A DNA stretch of 64,000 nt from Nereocystis luetkeana (taxonomy: Eukaryota > Sar > Phaeophyceae > Laminariales > Laminariaceae), in the NCBI GenBank assembly GCA_031213475.1, contig JARUPZ010000002.1:17600079-17664078 (forward strand), written 5' to 3'. Both the position numbers and the translations under genes were made by a program. This document shows positions 1 to 12,660 of this stretch, in pieces. Each line of letters begins with the position of its first letter. The stretch's first letter is position 1. The notes beneath the pieces were generated by a model, which saw only the letters and a list, made by a program, of their open reading frames with translations, did not search any database and was not told where the DNA came from.

Positions 1-120
1 TTCGGCTGGAGCCCTCGTTGTGAACGCTTGGGTCGGATTGATGTCGGTACTTAATCCTACGGCAAAAGGGGACCCCCCCCCCACCCCCCCACTCTGTTGA
101 TTTCCGGCGTGGTCCCGACA

Positions 121-121
121 A

Positions 122-161
<40 letters not shown>

Positions 162-180
162 GCTGCCGCTGCTGCAGGTG
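121..180. repeat. CTG trinucleotide microsatellite
   Basis: About eighteen CTG units with CCGCTG interruptions. Open frames through it read as poly-Leu on plus and poly-Ser on minus. This is repeat-driven and is not evidence of a gene. Confidence 0.85.
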
Positions 181-299
181 GTGGAGCTGTGTCTTGGCGG
201 TAGGGGAGACGATGATAGTGGAGCTGTTCTCGACATATTGCCCGCGCTGCACCGCCCGGGCCCAACGCATGAGGCGAAGACCTGTGTTCCATACAGAGG

Positions 300-425
300 A
301 GATCCGATCTTGATCCGAGCCTTTCTGATCCGATCGACCCGACACCTCTCACCAAAACCAATGGAGGCCGATCCGAGCCGATCCGATCCGATCCGATCCG
401 ATCCCCGATCCGATCCGATTCGACA
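300..425. repeat. GATCC-type pentanucleotide repeat
   Basis: Imperfect tandem units of CCGAT/GATCC. The motif ATCGGATCG also recurs inside the fold-back element near 9240-9285. No gene is apparent around it. Confidence 0.75.
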
Positions 426-596
426 CCTCTTCACTCACGACCAATCGCGCGGACAAGGACTTTCTTTGCTTCAAGGCCCACGCCGCGCCCCCTCCTCCTC
501 CGCGCCCCCTCTCCCCTGCCCCAAGAACAGCTCCTGTCCTTTTTACTCGACCTACTTCTGCTCCGGTTCTGATCCTACTTTCCATTTCCGAGAATG

Positions 597-740
597 ATCA
601 CCCGCCGCGGCGCTCCTCTCCCTTTCTTTCCCCCCCTGCCCCCCCCCCCCTCCCCCGCCTCCACCTCCACCCCCCCCATTCCCGCCGCCACCGTTCGAGT
701 TGAAGGCGCCGCCGCCACCGCCGTTAGTCTTATCAGGGTT
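597..740 (-). other. possible glycine-rich exon
   Basis: Read on the minus strand, a candidate acceptor (CCTGATAAG) precedes an open frame coding TNGGGGGAFNSNGGGG followed by a long Gly run. It resembles the Gly-rich exon that ends the upstream minus-strand gene (5142-5768) and could be a further 3' exon of it. The composition is so biased that chance is a serious alternative. Confidence 0.2.
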
Positions 741-787
741 TGAAAGGGTTTGCACAACAGCAAGGGGAGAAGAGGAGACAGAAGAGA

Positions 788-855
788 GGGGGGGGGGGGG
801 GGGGGGGGGGGGGCAGGGAGAGGAGGGGAAGGAAGGGGGGGGGGGGGGGGGGGAT
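788..855. repeat. poly-G tracts
   Basis: Two long G runs separated by a short GGGAGAGGAGG spacer. Run length in such tracts is prone to sequencing error. Confidence 0.8.
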
Positions 856-983
856 GCTTAATTTCGTGCAGGTTGAGAGAGAGGATACTTTTTGGAGCAT
901 GACCATGGTTATCCACGAGTGTCAAACAAAAACGTCTGTGGCTGGACAAATGCGTCAGGGTTAATTAAGCCTCTTGAGGGCGA

Positions 984-1047
984 AACCGCAGCCCCGATTG
1001 GGGGACAAACTGCTTAGAACTAGAGAGTTTATCCCCACTGCGGGACA
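984..1047. mobile_element. degenerate R2 MITE copy
   Basis: Contains CCGCAGCCCCGATT, GGGGACAAAC and, inverted after a short spacer, GTTTATCCCCACTGCGGGAC. This matches the R2 family core but the ends are eroded. Confidence 0.45.
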
Positions 1048-1054
1048 CCAAACA

Positions 1055-2692
1055 GTACCGTGAAGGCCCCGTTCGCCGACGAAAAACCCCACAGAAAACA
1101 GAAAACAAACACAGGCCGACACACCCACATAGATCTAAAACTGTAAAAACATATATGCTTTGTTTGAATAAGACACACTACTACTCAATAATGAACCTTT
1201 TCACAACTCCCAAGCTTTCTTCAAGTCTAGTCCCAAGTGTTCTGAACTCAAAACGGGACTGTTGGTAAATCGGTTTCATAAGAAAAGTAGGAGAGAAGAG
1301 GTTCATAAGAAAAGTAGGAGAGAAGAGGTTCATAAGACAAGTAGGAGAGAAGGGGGAGCCAGCGAGCGGAAACAATAGCGCCGAGACTTGCGGTGAAACT
1401 ACAAGAACAAAAAACAGGTCAGGTCCTCCCGTGTTGCATGCGTGCGCGTGGTGCCGCGGGGTCTCCCCGCACGGGGCTACGATAGAGCGAGAGAGCAAAA
1501 CGCGCTAGCTTGGTCTAGCCGAGAGACAGGGCCGTCTTCTCCGAACTATGAACCAAGTCATGGACATAAAGCTTGCAAATACGAGTTTCGTTTTCGACCA
1601 CACTCGATCTCACAGCTCTGCGTGTTGTCTTCAAATAAAATCGTCCTTTCCACCCAGCTAAGTCGGTACACCCAGTGCCCCCGTCCTGACTTCTCATCCT
1701 AAGGGAGATATCACAGCTGTTGCTTGTTAACTTACAAATATACATGCATAAGAGTACCAATTTTTACTGTAAAAAAGAAATGAAGAAGGGGCTGCTTTAT
1801 TTACTGCCTAAAAAACTACCTGGAAACTACCTGGTATAGTGCTCGTTCGGAGGTCGGAGATGATGTGTGTTACGATAGTAGCATAGGGGGTTTCATTTTT
1901 CAGTCAGAGGCAGCATTCTTTTGAGCCAAAAAAGGTTCTACTAGACCGGGGGGGGGGGGGTGTACCCAAAAAAGGCTCGACCGAGGAACTCTGAGCCCAA
2001 AATCGTCCATCCTGTTTTATTTTACAATATAACATACGTGGAAAATCCGAACACTAACCTACTTATTTGATAAAACAAGGTGGTACAAATGTAGAGCGGC
2101 GGAAGCACCGCCAGCGGTAAAGCGGGGTGTTGGCGCGAGATGCTGACGACGCCTCCTCCACAACGCTGACTACGAAAAAAAAAAAAAACTCGGCGATTCT
2201 CGGCCACTCTAGGTCAGGACCGGACCCTCCCGTTTCGGCGGACAAATTACTTCGAAAACGGTCGGGGGGGAGAGGAAGCGATCCATTTTTTTGTTTCGCT
2301 GCTCTCACTATTCTAGATTATTGAGAGGAAAATAGAAATACCGCCTCCTCAGCCGAGGAGGCTAAACGCGAAAAAAAAATCGACACCCGTCATTAGATTT
2401 GTTGGGGTTCACACAACGGATACGCAGGTATACTAGTAATAGTAATACTTTTCTTTACTTCGTACAGAAATCCCATCCCACTGGCCTGTCCATCTGTGTG
2501 TGTGTGCGCGCGCGTGTGTGTGTGTGTGTGTGTGTTTTTTTTTTCCGACCTTTTGAGGATTACGGCGTCGTTTTGTCTTATTGTCGTCTATACCCCTCCC
2601 TGCCCACGCAACTCTCGTTTCCCCGTAGACCTTTAGCGCCAAATTCGAGTTTCGCCTTTTTAGTGGCGTCCGCATCTCTCCATAAAACACTA
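1055..2692. other. stretch without a recognised gene
   Basis: Contains a short tandem repeat (1273-1354), poly-G and poly-A runs and a GT dinucleotide tract (about 2495-2534). ORFs here are short, lie on both strands and show no recognisable motif. Confidence 0.5.
1273..1354. repeat. 27-bp tandem repeat, three copies
   Basis: Three near-identical 27-bp units containing TTCATAAGAAAAGTAGGAG in a row. The third has one substitution (AGAAAAG to AGACAAG) and a changed last base. It lies in an open minus-strand frame, where it gives repeated SPTFLMNLF, but no other sign of coding is present. Confidence 0.85.
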
Positions 2693-2818
2693 TTAACGGG
2701 GGGCCAAAGTAAATAGGACCAACTATTGTTAATAAAAACAGGTACATATATTATACCTGGTAGTTTTTTTTGTGTATAATACCGTAGGCCCTATTTATTT
2801 ACTATGGTCCCCCGTTAA
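2693..2818. mobile_element. R1 MITE copy with long loop
   Basis: Inverted ends TTAACGGGGG and CCCCCGTTAA are flanked by TA on both sides. The subterminal AGTAAATAGGACC pairs with GGCCCTATTTATTTACTATGG. The loop is longer than in the standard 105-bp copies and contains ACCTGGTAG and a T run, a feature shared with the copy at 13767. Confidence 0.85.
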
Positions 2819-4097
2819 TACAAGGTTTCTCCTCCAGGACTATGGTTGATTTGAAATCCGGGGGGGGGTGTCTGTCGCAGCCACTCGTGTACCTAGGCAT
2901 CGGGCAACGAACGAAAAGCATACAAAAAAGCTCTTCAGGACAGTTATGTGATGGAAAAAAGAAGTACCGACGTACACGTTGCCACCGGGGGCAAGCAACC
3001 AGGCAATGAACACCGATCAGCCCGCACGAGATTGTAGCTAAAAAGGGAGAGCTTACGCATGGGTCCGTACGCTACACTCGCCCCGGCCACCTAAGTTTTC
3101 GCTTGCTGCCGCCTTTGGGAGATACGGGACTCTCACTCACCTGCCTGGCCTTCCTCCTCGCCTCGAGAGTCCCCGCCCTGGCCTTCCTTGTAGCCGCCAC
3201 CTACAACAAATAAAAAAAAACAAGAAAAAAAAAAACGAAGCGGGACGAGAACTGACGATGTCGACGCCAAGGGGTAGTAGCGGGTGTCAAGAAACTCTCA
3301 CTCTACAACGCCCACGGTGCGGCAAACGGCACGCAGGCAGGCAGATAAAAAAATGGCGCAACAGATCGGTGTCGACGGCGAAGGATAATAGCACACTTCG
3401 GAAGGAAAACGCCTCTTTTCACTGCTGTACAACTCGATCGAGAGGGATAGCAGACTCGAGAAAAAACATGTCTCTTCTTACGATATACTGGTAAACTCTC
3501 ACGGGGACGCGAGACGGTGCGGGTCGGCGTAGGGCAGCCGATAAACAAATGGACGCGGGCAGAGAGCACGTCTGCGGGTGTGCCAGGCGCACACCAGCAG
3601 TGGCCTCGCGAGGCAAATTGTAGGTACACGACGGACGACGTATTCCACGTAGAACAAAAGACTAAACAAAACGGACGCAGGCAGAGAAGAGGGGCTTCGT
3701 ACGCCTCAGGAGCTCTACTACGTCGCATACAGCACGAGAAGAGAGCGCAACCGAAGCGGGGTCATGTCGACAGCAGGAGTAGCCCCCCGCCGCGCGCATA
3801 TCGTTGTCCCTCTGACCCTTCCGCTGTGTACATTGTGTACACCTAAAACAGGAAGCAAAAAAACTGGCCGAAAAAATCGCGGCACCTTAAGGACTGAATT
3901 TTCTTTAGGAGCGAGACGAGATACTTTTTTTTTGGGGTTTTTGCTCCAGTCCCCGGGGGAGCAGCAGCACGCCTGCCTCAAACGAACACCCTTGAAGACG
4001 GAGGGCGAACCAGAAGGTTGAATCCAAGCACCCAGCTCGTTCAGACCACCCTAGCGCTCGCAGCATGTAAAGCCAAAGCCAGAGGGCTCCTTCCCAT
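2819..4097. other. stretch without a recognised gene
   Basis: Several loosely similar segments (3291-3385, 3493-3575, 3655-3700) share the patterns AAACTCTCAC, GGTGCGG and GACGC-GGGCAGAGA, so this may be an old, decayed tandem array. No credible exon was found. Confidence 0.4.
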
Positions 4098-4400
4098 TCG
4101 TAGGATGCAGCTCTCGCTTCTCGTGCGACTCGCCCAACACCTCACACGTTCGCTTTGAGCTTGGTGCAAGAAAATGCTTGTCTGTCTGCCTGGTTGGTGA
4201 AAAACCCGACGTGCTCCGCCCCGGCATTGTGCGGGTGCGAGGGTCTATGGTCATATGACGTGAGTATACCCCCCATGCAAGCAAGCAATGTCTGCCTGAT
4301 AGTCGGTGAAAACCCGACGTGCTCCGTCCCGGCATTGTAGGGATTGCGAGGGTCAAACGGTCATGCATGCGACTACGGCCAGGCATGACAATGAGTACAC
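4098..4400. repeat. R3 dispersed repeat, two partial tandem cores
   Basis: Two copies of the R3 core (AATGTCTGCCTG, GGTGAAAACCCGACGTGCTC, CCCGGCATTG) lie about 125 bp apart. The same core recurs near 24890, 25235, 29080 and 45270. No coding capacity is apparent. Confidence 0.8.
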
Positions 4401-4669
4401 CCCTCTTCTCTCTCGCTCGAAACCTGCCGATTCAGCCCAGAGACCTTCCACGAGAGAAAGCAAGCTTCCGATCGTCGTGGTCGCGGCGGGGTGGCGGCGC
4501 TCGAGAGCTTCTTAGCCCCCCCCCCACCCCCCCGTCTCTCCCTCTCTCGACGATTCGAAAAGTGGTAACTGAGTTCGAAACATCCGCCGAGAAGCTCGTG
4601 GTGCAAATCAACCGGCAGCGGCACACTTTCAACCGAGCCACCATCATCACCACCACCGCCGATGCCGCT

Positions 4670-4890
4670 GGCTGGCTGGCTAGCTAGCTAGCTAGCTAGC
4701 TAGCTAGCCGGTTGGCTAGTCACAGCTGGTAGCTGGTTGGCTAAATGTCTGGTTGGCTAGCTGAAAGCTGTTTGGGTAGCAGGTAGCAGGTTGGCCAGCT
4801 AGTAGTTGCTTGGGTAGCTAACAGCTGGTGGGGCGAGGTAGCTGACTGGCTGGATAGCCAGTTAGCTGGTCCGCTAGTTAGCTGGTTGGC
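4670..4890. repeat. GCTA/GGTTGGCTAG degenerate repeat
   Basis: Starts as pure GCTA tetranucleotides (about 4676-4708) and decays into GGTTGGCTAG/CAGCTGGTAG variants. Confidence 0.8.
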
Positions 4891-5063
4891 TTTTTCCGAT
4901 TAGCCCGTTCACCGTGGCGCTCACTCACTGGCGCAGCTATGCAAGCGGGCAGCGGAGAAAAAGCGTAATCATACCCCCGCAGACATATACCGTGTGAAGA
5001 CAATATTCGAACACTAAAAAAATGCTCCAGCACGTAGACAGGCAGGCGGAAGACGGAAGGTAG

Positions 5064-5106
5064 TCTGTAGGTAGGTAGACAGGAAGGCAGGCAGGCAGGC
5101 AGGCAG
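5064..5106. repeat. AGGC tetranucleotide repeat
   Basis: Tandem (A/T)GGC units with T-for-C interruptions. A similar tract occurs at 10145-10200. Confidence 0.8.
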
Positions 5107-5141
5107 GTCCATAACGGAGTACAGCACCAACCAACAGCCCG

Positions 5142-8100
5142 TCACCCCGCGGCAGCAGCGGCGTCGGCGGCGGCCCGAAATGCACCGCGGCCGGGACAAT
5201 CGATCTCGACAGCCCCCCTGCTCACCACCCGATCGGAGGCGTTGGTCTGAGCCTGGCGGATGTCCTTCGGCCCCGTTCTCCTGTTTCCGTTCCTTCCTCC
5301 GCCGCCACCGCCTCGACCTACACCGTCGGCGCCAGTGACCATACGTGTGGGGGGGGTGTACGCCAGCTGCATTCCCACTCCCCCGCCACCACCACCACCA
5401 CCACCACCACCACCACCGCCGCCTCCTCCGCTACGCAGGCCATTGTTGAAGGCCGGCGGAGTCGGTCTGAAAGAGGGGGATAGGAAAGACGGAGGCTGGG
5501 ACGTTTTTTTTCCGCGCTTGCCATCACCACCTCCGAAACTGGCACCCCCTTTTCCGCCGGGAGAACCGAACACGTACGGCCCCTGGTTATTCGAGCCCCC
5601 ACCCCCGCCCCCCCCACCGCCTCTGCTTCCGTCGCCGCCCGAGTGGAAGGATATCTGGAGGTTGCGATCCGGCGTGAATGTCACTGTCGAAGAGCTACCG
5701 CCGCCGCCGCCACCGCCCCCTCGTTTCTTCTTGGACTTGGAGCGAGTGTCGGCCTTAGCGGTGCTAGCCTGATGGTAGGATGGAGGCGGGAGGACAGCGG
5801 GAGGGTGGGGTGCGTGGGCGGGTAGTAGGGAGGGCGCGTGGGGGGTGGGGGGGAGGGAAGGGGGAGTACGCAGGCGGCTAGGTGGTGGGTGGGTAGGGGG
5901 GTGGGTGGGTGGGTGCGAGTGGAGGGTGGGGGATTGGGAAGGGGGGGCGGGGGGCGGGGCGCGCGGTGTTCGAGCTGACGGCTACCCTTGCAAGGTGCTT
6001 CAGAAAGAACGTTGTGCGGGCAAAACGATAAGAGGCACGGAAACCTGTTGGCACGCGGCACCCCAAGCACTCCAGTCGCTGCTCTCGGCGCAAACAATTA
6101 CACATAAGTTTCAAAAGCGACACTCAAGGATTCTTGGAGCTTAACGTAACGCCCATTAGTACCCAGTCAGTGTTTTCTTCACGGTGTCTGCCTGGTACGT
6201 GACGGGTTGACCCCATCATCATCCCCCGACCCCCTCCTCCCCGCCCGCCCCCCGCCAGCCCTCCACCAAACCAAGGCTCACCTGGGCAGCGACTCCCTGC
6301 CCATCCCCGCCTCCGCCACCGCGTTTTCTCGAGCGCTTCCCGGCCTGCACCTGCTGCGGCTGCTGCTGCTGGTTTTTGTTGACACCCTTAACGCCGATGT
6401 TGAAACCCTTATCCTTGACGTTCGCCGCCGACTGCTTGGGTCCTCCCGGGCCGGCGCCCTGCTTCTTCCCTCCAGGCCTCGCCCCCCCGCGCTTGCTCTT
6501 TGCGTCCATCTTCTGCTGCCCCCGCCCACCCCCGCCTCCGCCCCCCCCCGCCCCCGCCGCCCCCGCCGCCCCCGCCGCCGTGACCCTCGCCTTAGCCTTC
6601 TTGGCCTTGGTCTTGCTGACACCCTTGCTGGTCGCCACTAGCGCGTCCACGGCTTTGCGCGCTTTTTTCTTGGATTGCTGCAAGGACGGGGAATGGAGGG
6701 AGGGGCGGGGGTGTGGGTTGGGAGGAATGGGCCAGCCGGGACACAGAGGTCAAGGGGTAGCGCTGCAGGGGTGTAACCCCTTCCCTCCCCCCTGCAAGCT
6801 TCGCTACACGGGCGGACGAGCGCGGCATATACACGTATAGCTTCGTGTGCTTTGATCCGACTCAGCGCGAGGCGGGGGAGGCGCGCGCGCGTCCAATTCG
6901 TCCTCAGGTGGGATCGATGACCAAGAAGCGCTAGGTACTTGCAGGTAGAAAAAGTTTACAAAACAACAAAGGTTTGGAGCCGCGCGGGAAACGCGCGAAA
7001 CGCAACATGTCACGTGCGGAGCGAATGGCCGGGATAACATATCGAACATATTACACGTACCTGGTATAGCTGATACCTGGTACACGATACCTGGTATAAG
7101 ACAAGCCAAGCCAAGCCAAGCCAAGCCAAGCCAAGCCAAGACAACCCACGCGCAACGCCCGCACCTGGTTCTTCGTGCGCTGAACCGCGGCGTCTATTTT
7201 CGCCGGCTCAGCTTTCGCGGTGCCAGACACGCCGCGCTTTTTGGCGAGCGCCGCGTCTCGCTTGGCCTTCGACGTGCCGACGGACTTGGCCACCTGCGCC
7301 TGCTTAACCTTGGCCGCGTCCTTCTTGCCTCCCTGTGAGGCTTTTCCGCCCCTTTTCGAGCCTGCTCAGCGTGCGCCCCAAAAACATGCGAGAGAAGGAG
7401 GGAGGGAGGGGGGGGCGCGGGTGTCAGTCATCTGGGTCAGGCGGTGGGTATAATAGGCGGTGGTGAGGGGGGGAGGGGGGGGGGGGTGAGGCGCATGGCG
7501 AACTATTACGCAAGATTTGCGCAGGCACGCATGGCAGTGTGCGGGCATCCATCCTCATTTGCCCGGACCCTGACAGGCACAGAAAAAAACTACGGTAAAA
7601 CCAGGCGGTAGCTCACTCGTGTCCCCAGAGATGAAAAACTCTCCTCTGTAAGGGCCGTTTTTAACGACACGTATTGGGCGAAAAACTAGCCAAATCGGCA
7701 ATTTTTGCCAAGCTTTTTACCCAAGCCCTTCGTTGGCAAGTTTATGGGAATTTGGACTTGCCATTTTGTTTGATAAAATTATGAAATACGTCAGCTGTGT
7801 GAGTTCGACTGATTAAATAGTTGATACTCAACTTTGCAAGCTGCTTAATAAGTCTCGTCTATATCCCATGTTTACTGAATTCAAGAAGTGTTACGACAAG
7901 CCGATTGCGCGTGTATGTGTTATTCCTTTTCAAACCTTTTAGGACCGCAGCCCCGATTTGGGGACAAACCACTCAAATTCCAAGTGGCTTGCCCCCAAAA
8001 CGGCACTGCAGTTCTAAATGGGTTAAGAATATAGGCCAGTGGCTCCCCTGGATGCTACCCGGGTCAACAGGGCACTCTAAATCATCATTCTGCGCACTGA

Positions 8101-8759
8101 TACTACATACCTGGTAACCCGGAACAAGGGAGAATGATCAGACGTTGCAACATGTTGAAAGCTTTTCATTTTACAAATATTGAATGAACATGGTCGATAC
8201 TTTGTTTGGCTTGGCTCTACATGTGAGTGATTTTTCCGGGGATGAGCTGCTGCTGCTGTTGTTGCTGCTGCTGCTGCTGCTGTGATGCCTAGATTCTATT
8301 TTATATGGCTCGAGGTGGCACCTAAATCAGGCATCGGCGTTCCCGAAACTCTACGAGGTATGCTCTTTGTCTACATCATTACTTACGTACCAGGTAGTTA
8401 TTTCTGGTAGTGGGTTGTTTGTGTGTGCGTTTTTCCTACCTGTCCATGTCAAGTATAGTGTGATGGTATAACATACTAGTAATGGTAAGAAGGGAACTCG
8501 CTCAGTTTATCGCACACCATCAATCAGTGCCATGTTTCCGGTCCTTCCTATTTACAAAATTATCATTTAGTGGTATATACGAGTAGACAGCAGTGATCTA
8601 TGATTTGGCATGAATTTCAATCATACTTGCAGTTAATATTGAATTTGCCTTACAACCAAAAGTACGTATATATATTTATTACCCATACCACCAGGTATGA
8701 GTTAAGTGTTATTTCTGCTGAGTAGATGTCGGGTGGGATTCTTCCGGGGAATGAGCTAC

Positions 8760-8791
<32 letters not shown>

Positions 8792-11700
8792 TGATGTCTA
8801 GATTGTAGTTGATATGGCTCGAGGTGTGACTAAAAGCAGGTATCAGCATTCCTGGACTTTATTTATCTGCGTAAGTTGATTATACAAGTCAAGCTTTTTA
8901 GGTGTGAGGCCATTTTTTATGCAGTAGGATTTTGGAGTCAGTTGGAAAACAACTCTCAGCACGTTCGCACCAGCTTTTGCCCCGGGTATAAATGTTGGAA
9001 ATCGGTCTTTCTCGCCTCAGAATGTGTCGTATTAGATCTCTCCAAGATTTTCTTGTATTTACGTACTACTGGTGTAGGTATAAAACGGTATACCCTATTA
9101 GCTGGCAAGTCACGTGGAGGAAGTTTTGAAGCTGTCCCCAACTTGTATTCGTTGGTGGATGGGGGGCGCCAGCTATTTGGTGTTGTTGCCGTCGTGATTG
9201 TAGCTGTCTCGTCGACCGCACTATTTCGATCCAAACGCCCAATCGGATCGAAAAAAACGGATTTTTCGATCCGATCCCCGATCTCAATCATATCCGAAAA
9301 ACTAAGGACGGTGATTTTTGCAACCGGGCCCCTCGGGAACCGGAAAACGCCTCCTGATAGATCTTGGAGAGAGATCGGACACATTCTGAGGCGAGAAAGA
9401 ACAATTTTCAACATTTCCGGGGCAAATGCTCATGCGAACGTGCTGAAAGGGACTTTTTCAACTGAAGGTGAATCCGACTGCATAAGAATTGGCCTGAGGT
9501 GGCAAGTAGTCGCGATCTACTAAAAATCCACGAGGTGTGTGGCTTGTCTAAGTTATTATGCAGTTGATAATGTTAGCTGATCTTTTTGTGTGTTTTTTTC
9601 AATCCGTCGACTTCAAGTATAATAATGCGATGGTTCAACACGTCGACTTCAAGTACAATAATGTGATGGTATAACTACGAAGTAGCCATATGAAAAAGGC
9701 AACAAGGAAGCGATGGTAAAACATACTACCTGGTATTAATATTACGGGGGACCATAGTTAATAGGACCTATGGTGTACATAAAAACCTATATATTTAACC
9801 ATTTTTACTAACAATATTTGGTCCTATTAACTATGGCCCCCCGTAATAGTAAGTCGAGATAATCTTTTTAGCAAGACTTGGAAAATCCAAATTTCCAAAA
9901 ACTTGACCAAATATGACAAGTTTTCCTCGTAGTGTCGTTAAAAACGGGCGTGACCCTAACGCATCCAATTCTCAAGCAAAACCCACTTGACCCTCCCTCC
10001 CACCACAGCAAATATGACACCGCATTCGCACTGCAAAACCATATAAGTACTTCGTAGTGGGTGGGGTCCTAAAAAAAGGTATTACACATACTGCCCGCAA
10101 CGCGGCTCATAGCAACGGCAGCCTTCCCTTGCCCCCCCTTCGCACAAAGGCAGGCAGGCAGGTAGGCAGGCAAGCAGGCAGGTAGGCAGGCAGGCAAGAT
10201 CGGGGCATTCGTTCCACAATAGCACAATAGCAGCAGCAGCAGCAGCAGCAGAAGTTGGACTCTCACCACCACCCCCACCATCACAAACATACCAGCGGGG
10301 CAAACGACCAACCATTTCTTCGGGGCAAGACAACGACACGCCACCATTACCCGAACAGCGACTACAGCAACATCGTACCACGTTCGTAAAAAGCGGCCGG
10401 CTGACGATCCTAACCGATCGCCGAATAAAACAAGGGGTTTGACCGATCCGAACCGATCGCCTTCGGCACGGGAAAAAAAAAAAATCAACGATAAAAGCGT
10501 TGTCTCACAAAAAACATACCACGATACACACACATAAAGTAGTAAATGACCGAGAGAGCAACCTATCGTCTTGAAAGCAAGCGGTCAGCCTAAAACTATA
10601 GTCTTGAAAAGAAAAGAAAACGACGGTGCTTGTTATCAAGGAATTAGAGGGCTCCAGACAGGCGGGAACAACAATCAGGCGACCCGGTTGGAGGGAAAAC
10701 GCAGACCTCGGCGTGGCCGACCCTGCCCAATCGTTGCATTCTGCCCCCTCCCTTACGCCGTATTGCGACAGCAACAACAACAGCAACAACAACAACAATA
10801 ATCAAGACAAACCTGGAACAACAACAGGAAACACAACAACCGCAGCAGCAGCAGAACCCTACAACAAGGAAGACGAAATCTCCGGCCGGTCGAGCGTGAG
10901 GACAGGTAGTGGTGGGGGACAGGGAGAGGAGGAACCCGCGGGCGTAATCCCTCCACGACCTTTAGCTTCCCGCCGCCGCCGAATAATTATCAACATTTAC
11001 GAAGTATAAACACCCTATTAACAATACAGTGGTGATACTACCGCGAAACGCCTCCAAATGATTTTCAGCTATTTTGTCTCGGAAATACGGGCGCAGTTTC
11101 AAGGGAGTTGGATAGTCCCTTTGCGGCTTTACAAAGGCAAACATGTGCGAGTATTTACAGACGTACTACTGTAGCGCGTACGTACTGCAGTCGTGGTGTC
11201 ATCCTACGGCAGCAGTACCTTACAAATAACCTTGCAGCCTCAGATGGCTCCGAACTTCTGTTTTGTCGGAGTTACTTCGGTGAGCAAAAACGCAAAAGAA
11301 AGGAACGTGAACCGCCACATAGCGTCCGATGCCGTCCTCTGGCGGGAACTGTCTCTGGAGGCATTTTCTTAAGGGGTGCCTTAGCGGCCAGGGTTTACAC
11401 AACAGTTATTACGGGGGGCCATAGTTATTGGCACCAAATATTGTTAGTAAAAATGGTTGAATATATAGGTTTTTATGTATACCACAGGTCCTATTAATTA
11501 TGGTCCCCCGTAGTAGTACAAATAGACAGGGCGAGATCCAAATCCGTGCGATGTTCTTCCTAAGAAAATACGGCGGCGGCGGCGGCAAGGAAAACAAAAC
11601 ACACACAAACACACTTTTTAGAATTTTCGAACTGCTACGAAGGAGTTCCCTAAATATGAAGGCGACGGAGGAGACTGAAGGTTCCACACGTCGGACAGAT

Positions 11701-12608
11701 CATGATCTACTGCTATAGGACTGTAGGTCATCTACCGTAGAACCCAACCTGCCCTTGTCATATCTTGAGCGGGATCTGCATAGTACACATGATCTGTAAC
11801 GTACAGATCCCACCCCGCAACATGGAGCTGCGATAGATCATACCAGGCACATGTCAATAATCTATGCGCCCCCAGAGGTCTAGAGCATCGAATACAAGTA
11901 CTAGTAGGAGTCCATGGTATCTTCTGAGGTATGGGAGGTTTCTCAGCGGCCGGAGTCAGACATGGGGCTTCCCCGCCGCAGTACGTAAGCATGATCTGGC
12001 TGCAGCAGCAACCTCTCTGCGCTTTGCAACCCCTTGCAGAGCTATTTGTATCATCATCATCATCATCATCATCATGATAACATGCACAACGTACTTGGGC
12101 GCCGTGGGGTTACGTTCAGACTGTTCCGAGAGCAGCGGTGTCACACTAAAAAAAACACACACACACACGCACACAGAGCTCTTTAGCAACAGCAGCAGCA
12201 GCAGCAGCTTCAGCACTACGAGCATATACTAATAGCGCAACCAGTGTCGTTTTTTCTGTAGGAAGTACTGTACCAGGTATGTGATACTAGGCATGCACCC
12301 GTCGACACGCAGCACAGCCAGTGCCCGTGCCCACTCTTCGCCCTGTCTCAGAACAGAGAGGGAAGCCAGCTCGGTGGCGACAAGGTTAAGACACAGCGAG
12401 GTAATATGGTACATTCGCAAGTTAACAAATACGTACGGAGACTCGCCAAAACGAGAGTTCGGGAAAAAACGAAGACCATGCGCGTCGGGCGAGGTGACTT
12501 GAGAACCGCAGCAGCAGCAGCAGCGGCAGCAGCAGCAGCAGCGGCAGCAGCAGCGGCAGCAGCAGCAGCAGCGGCAGCAGCAGCGGCAGCAGCAGCGGCA
12601 GCAGCAGC

Positions 12609-12660
<52 letters not shown>

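Larger units (their letters stand above)
7654..9948. mobile_element. 2.3 kb element with terminal inverted repeats, no transposase
   Basis: The 16-mer CCGTTTTTAACGACAC at 7655-7670 is inverted exactly at 9932-9947. Homology continues inward with gaps: the left arm at 7733-7765 (AAGTTTATGGGAATTTGG) pairs with the right arm near 9885-9910. The interior holds an R2 copy, a pair of 115-bp direct repeats, a fold-back element and an R1 MITE. It therefore looks like an old non-autonomous element loaded with later insertions. No transposase-like ORF is present. It lies in the long first intron of the minus-strand gene. Confidence 0.55.

Noticed and set aside
97-597. 166-codon plus-strand ORF with a poly-Leu start resembling a signal or membrane segment
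   Set aside because: The Leu run is a CTG microsatellite and the rest is GATCC repeat and C-rich DNA. There is no splice or motif support.
8876-9523. 215-codon plus-strand ORF
   Set aside because: It coincides with a fold-back element whose two arms are inverted copies. The frame is a by-product of that structure.
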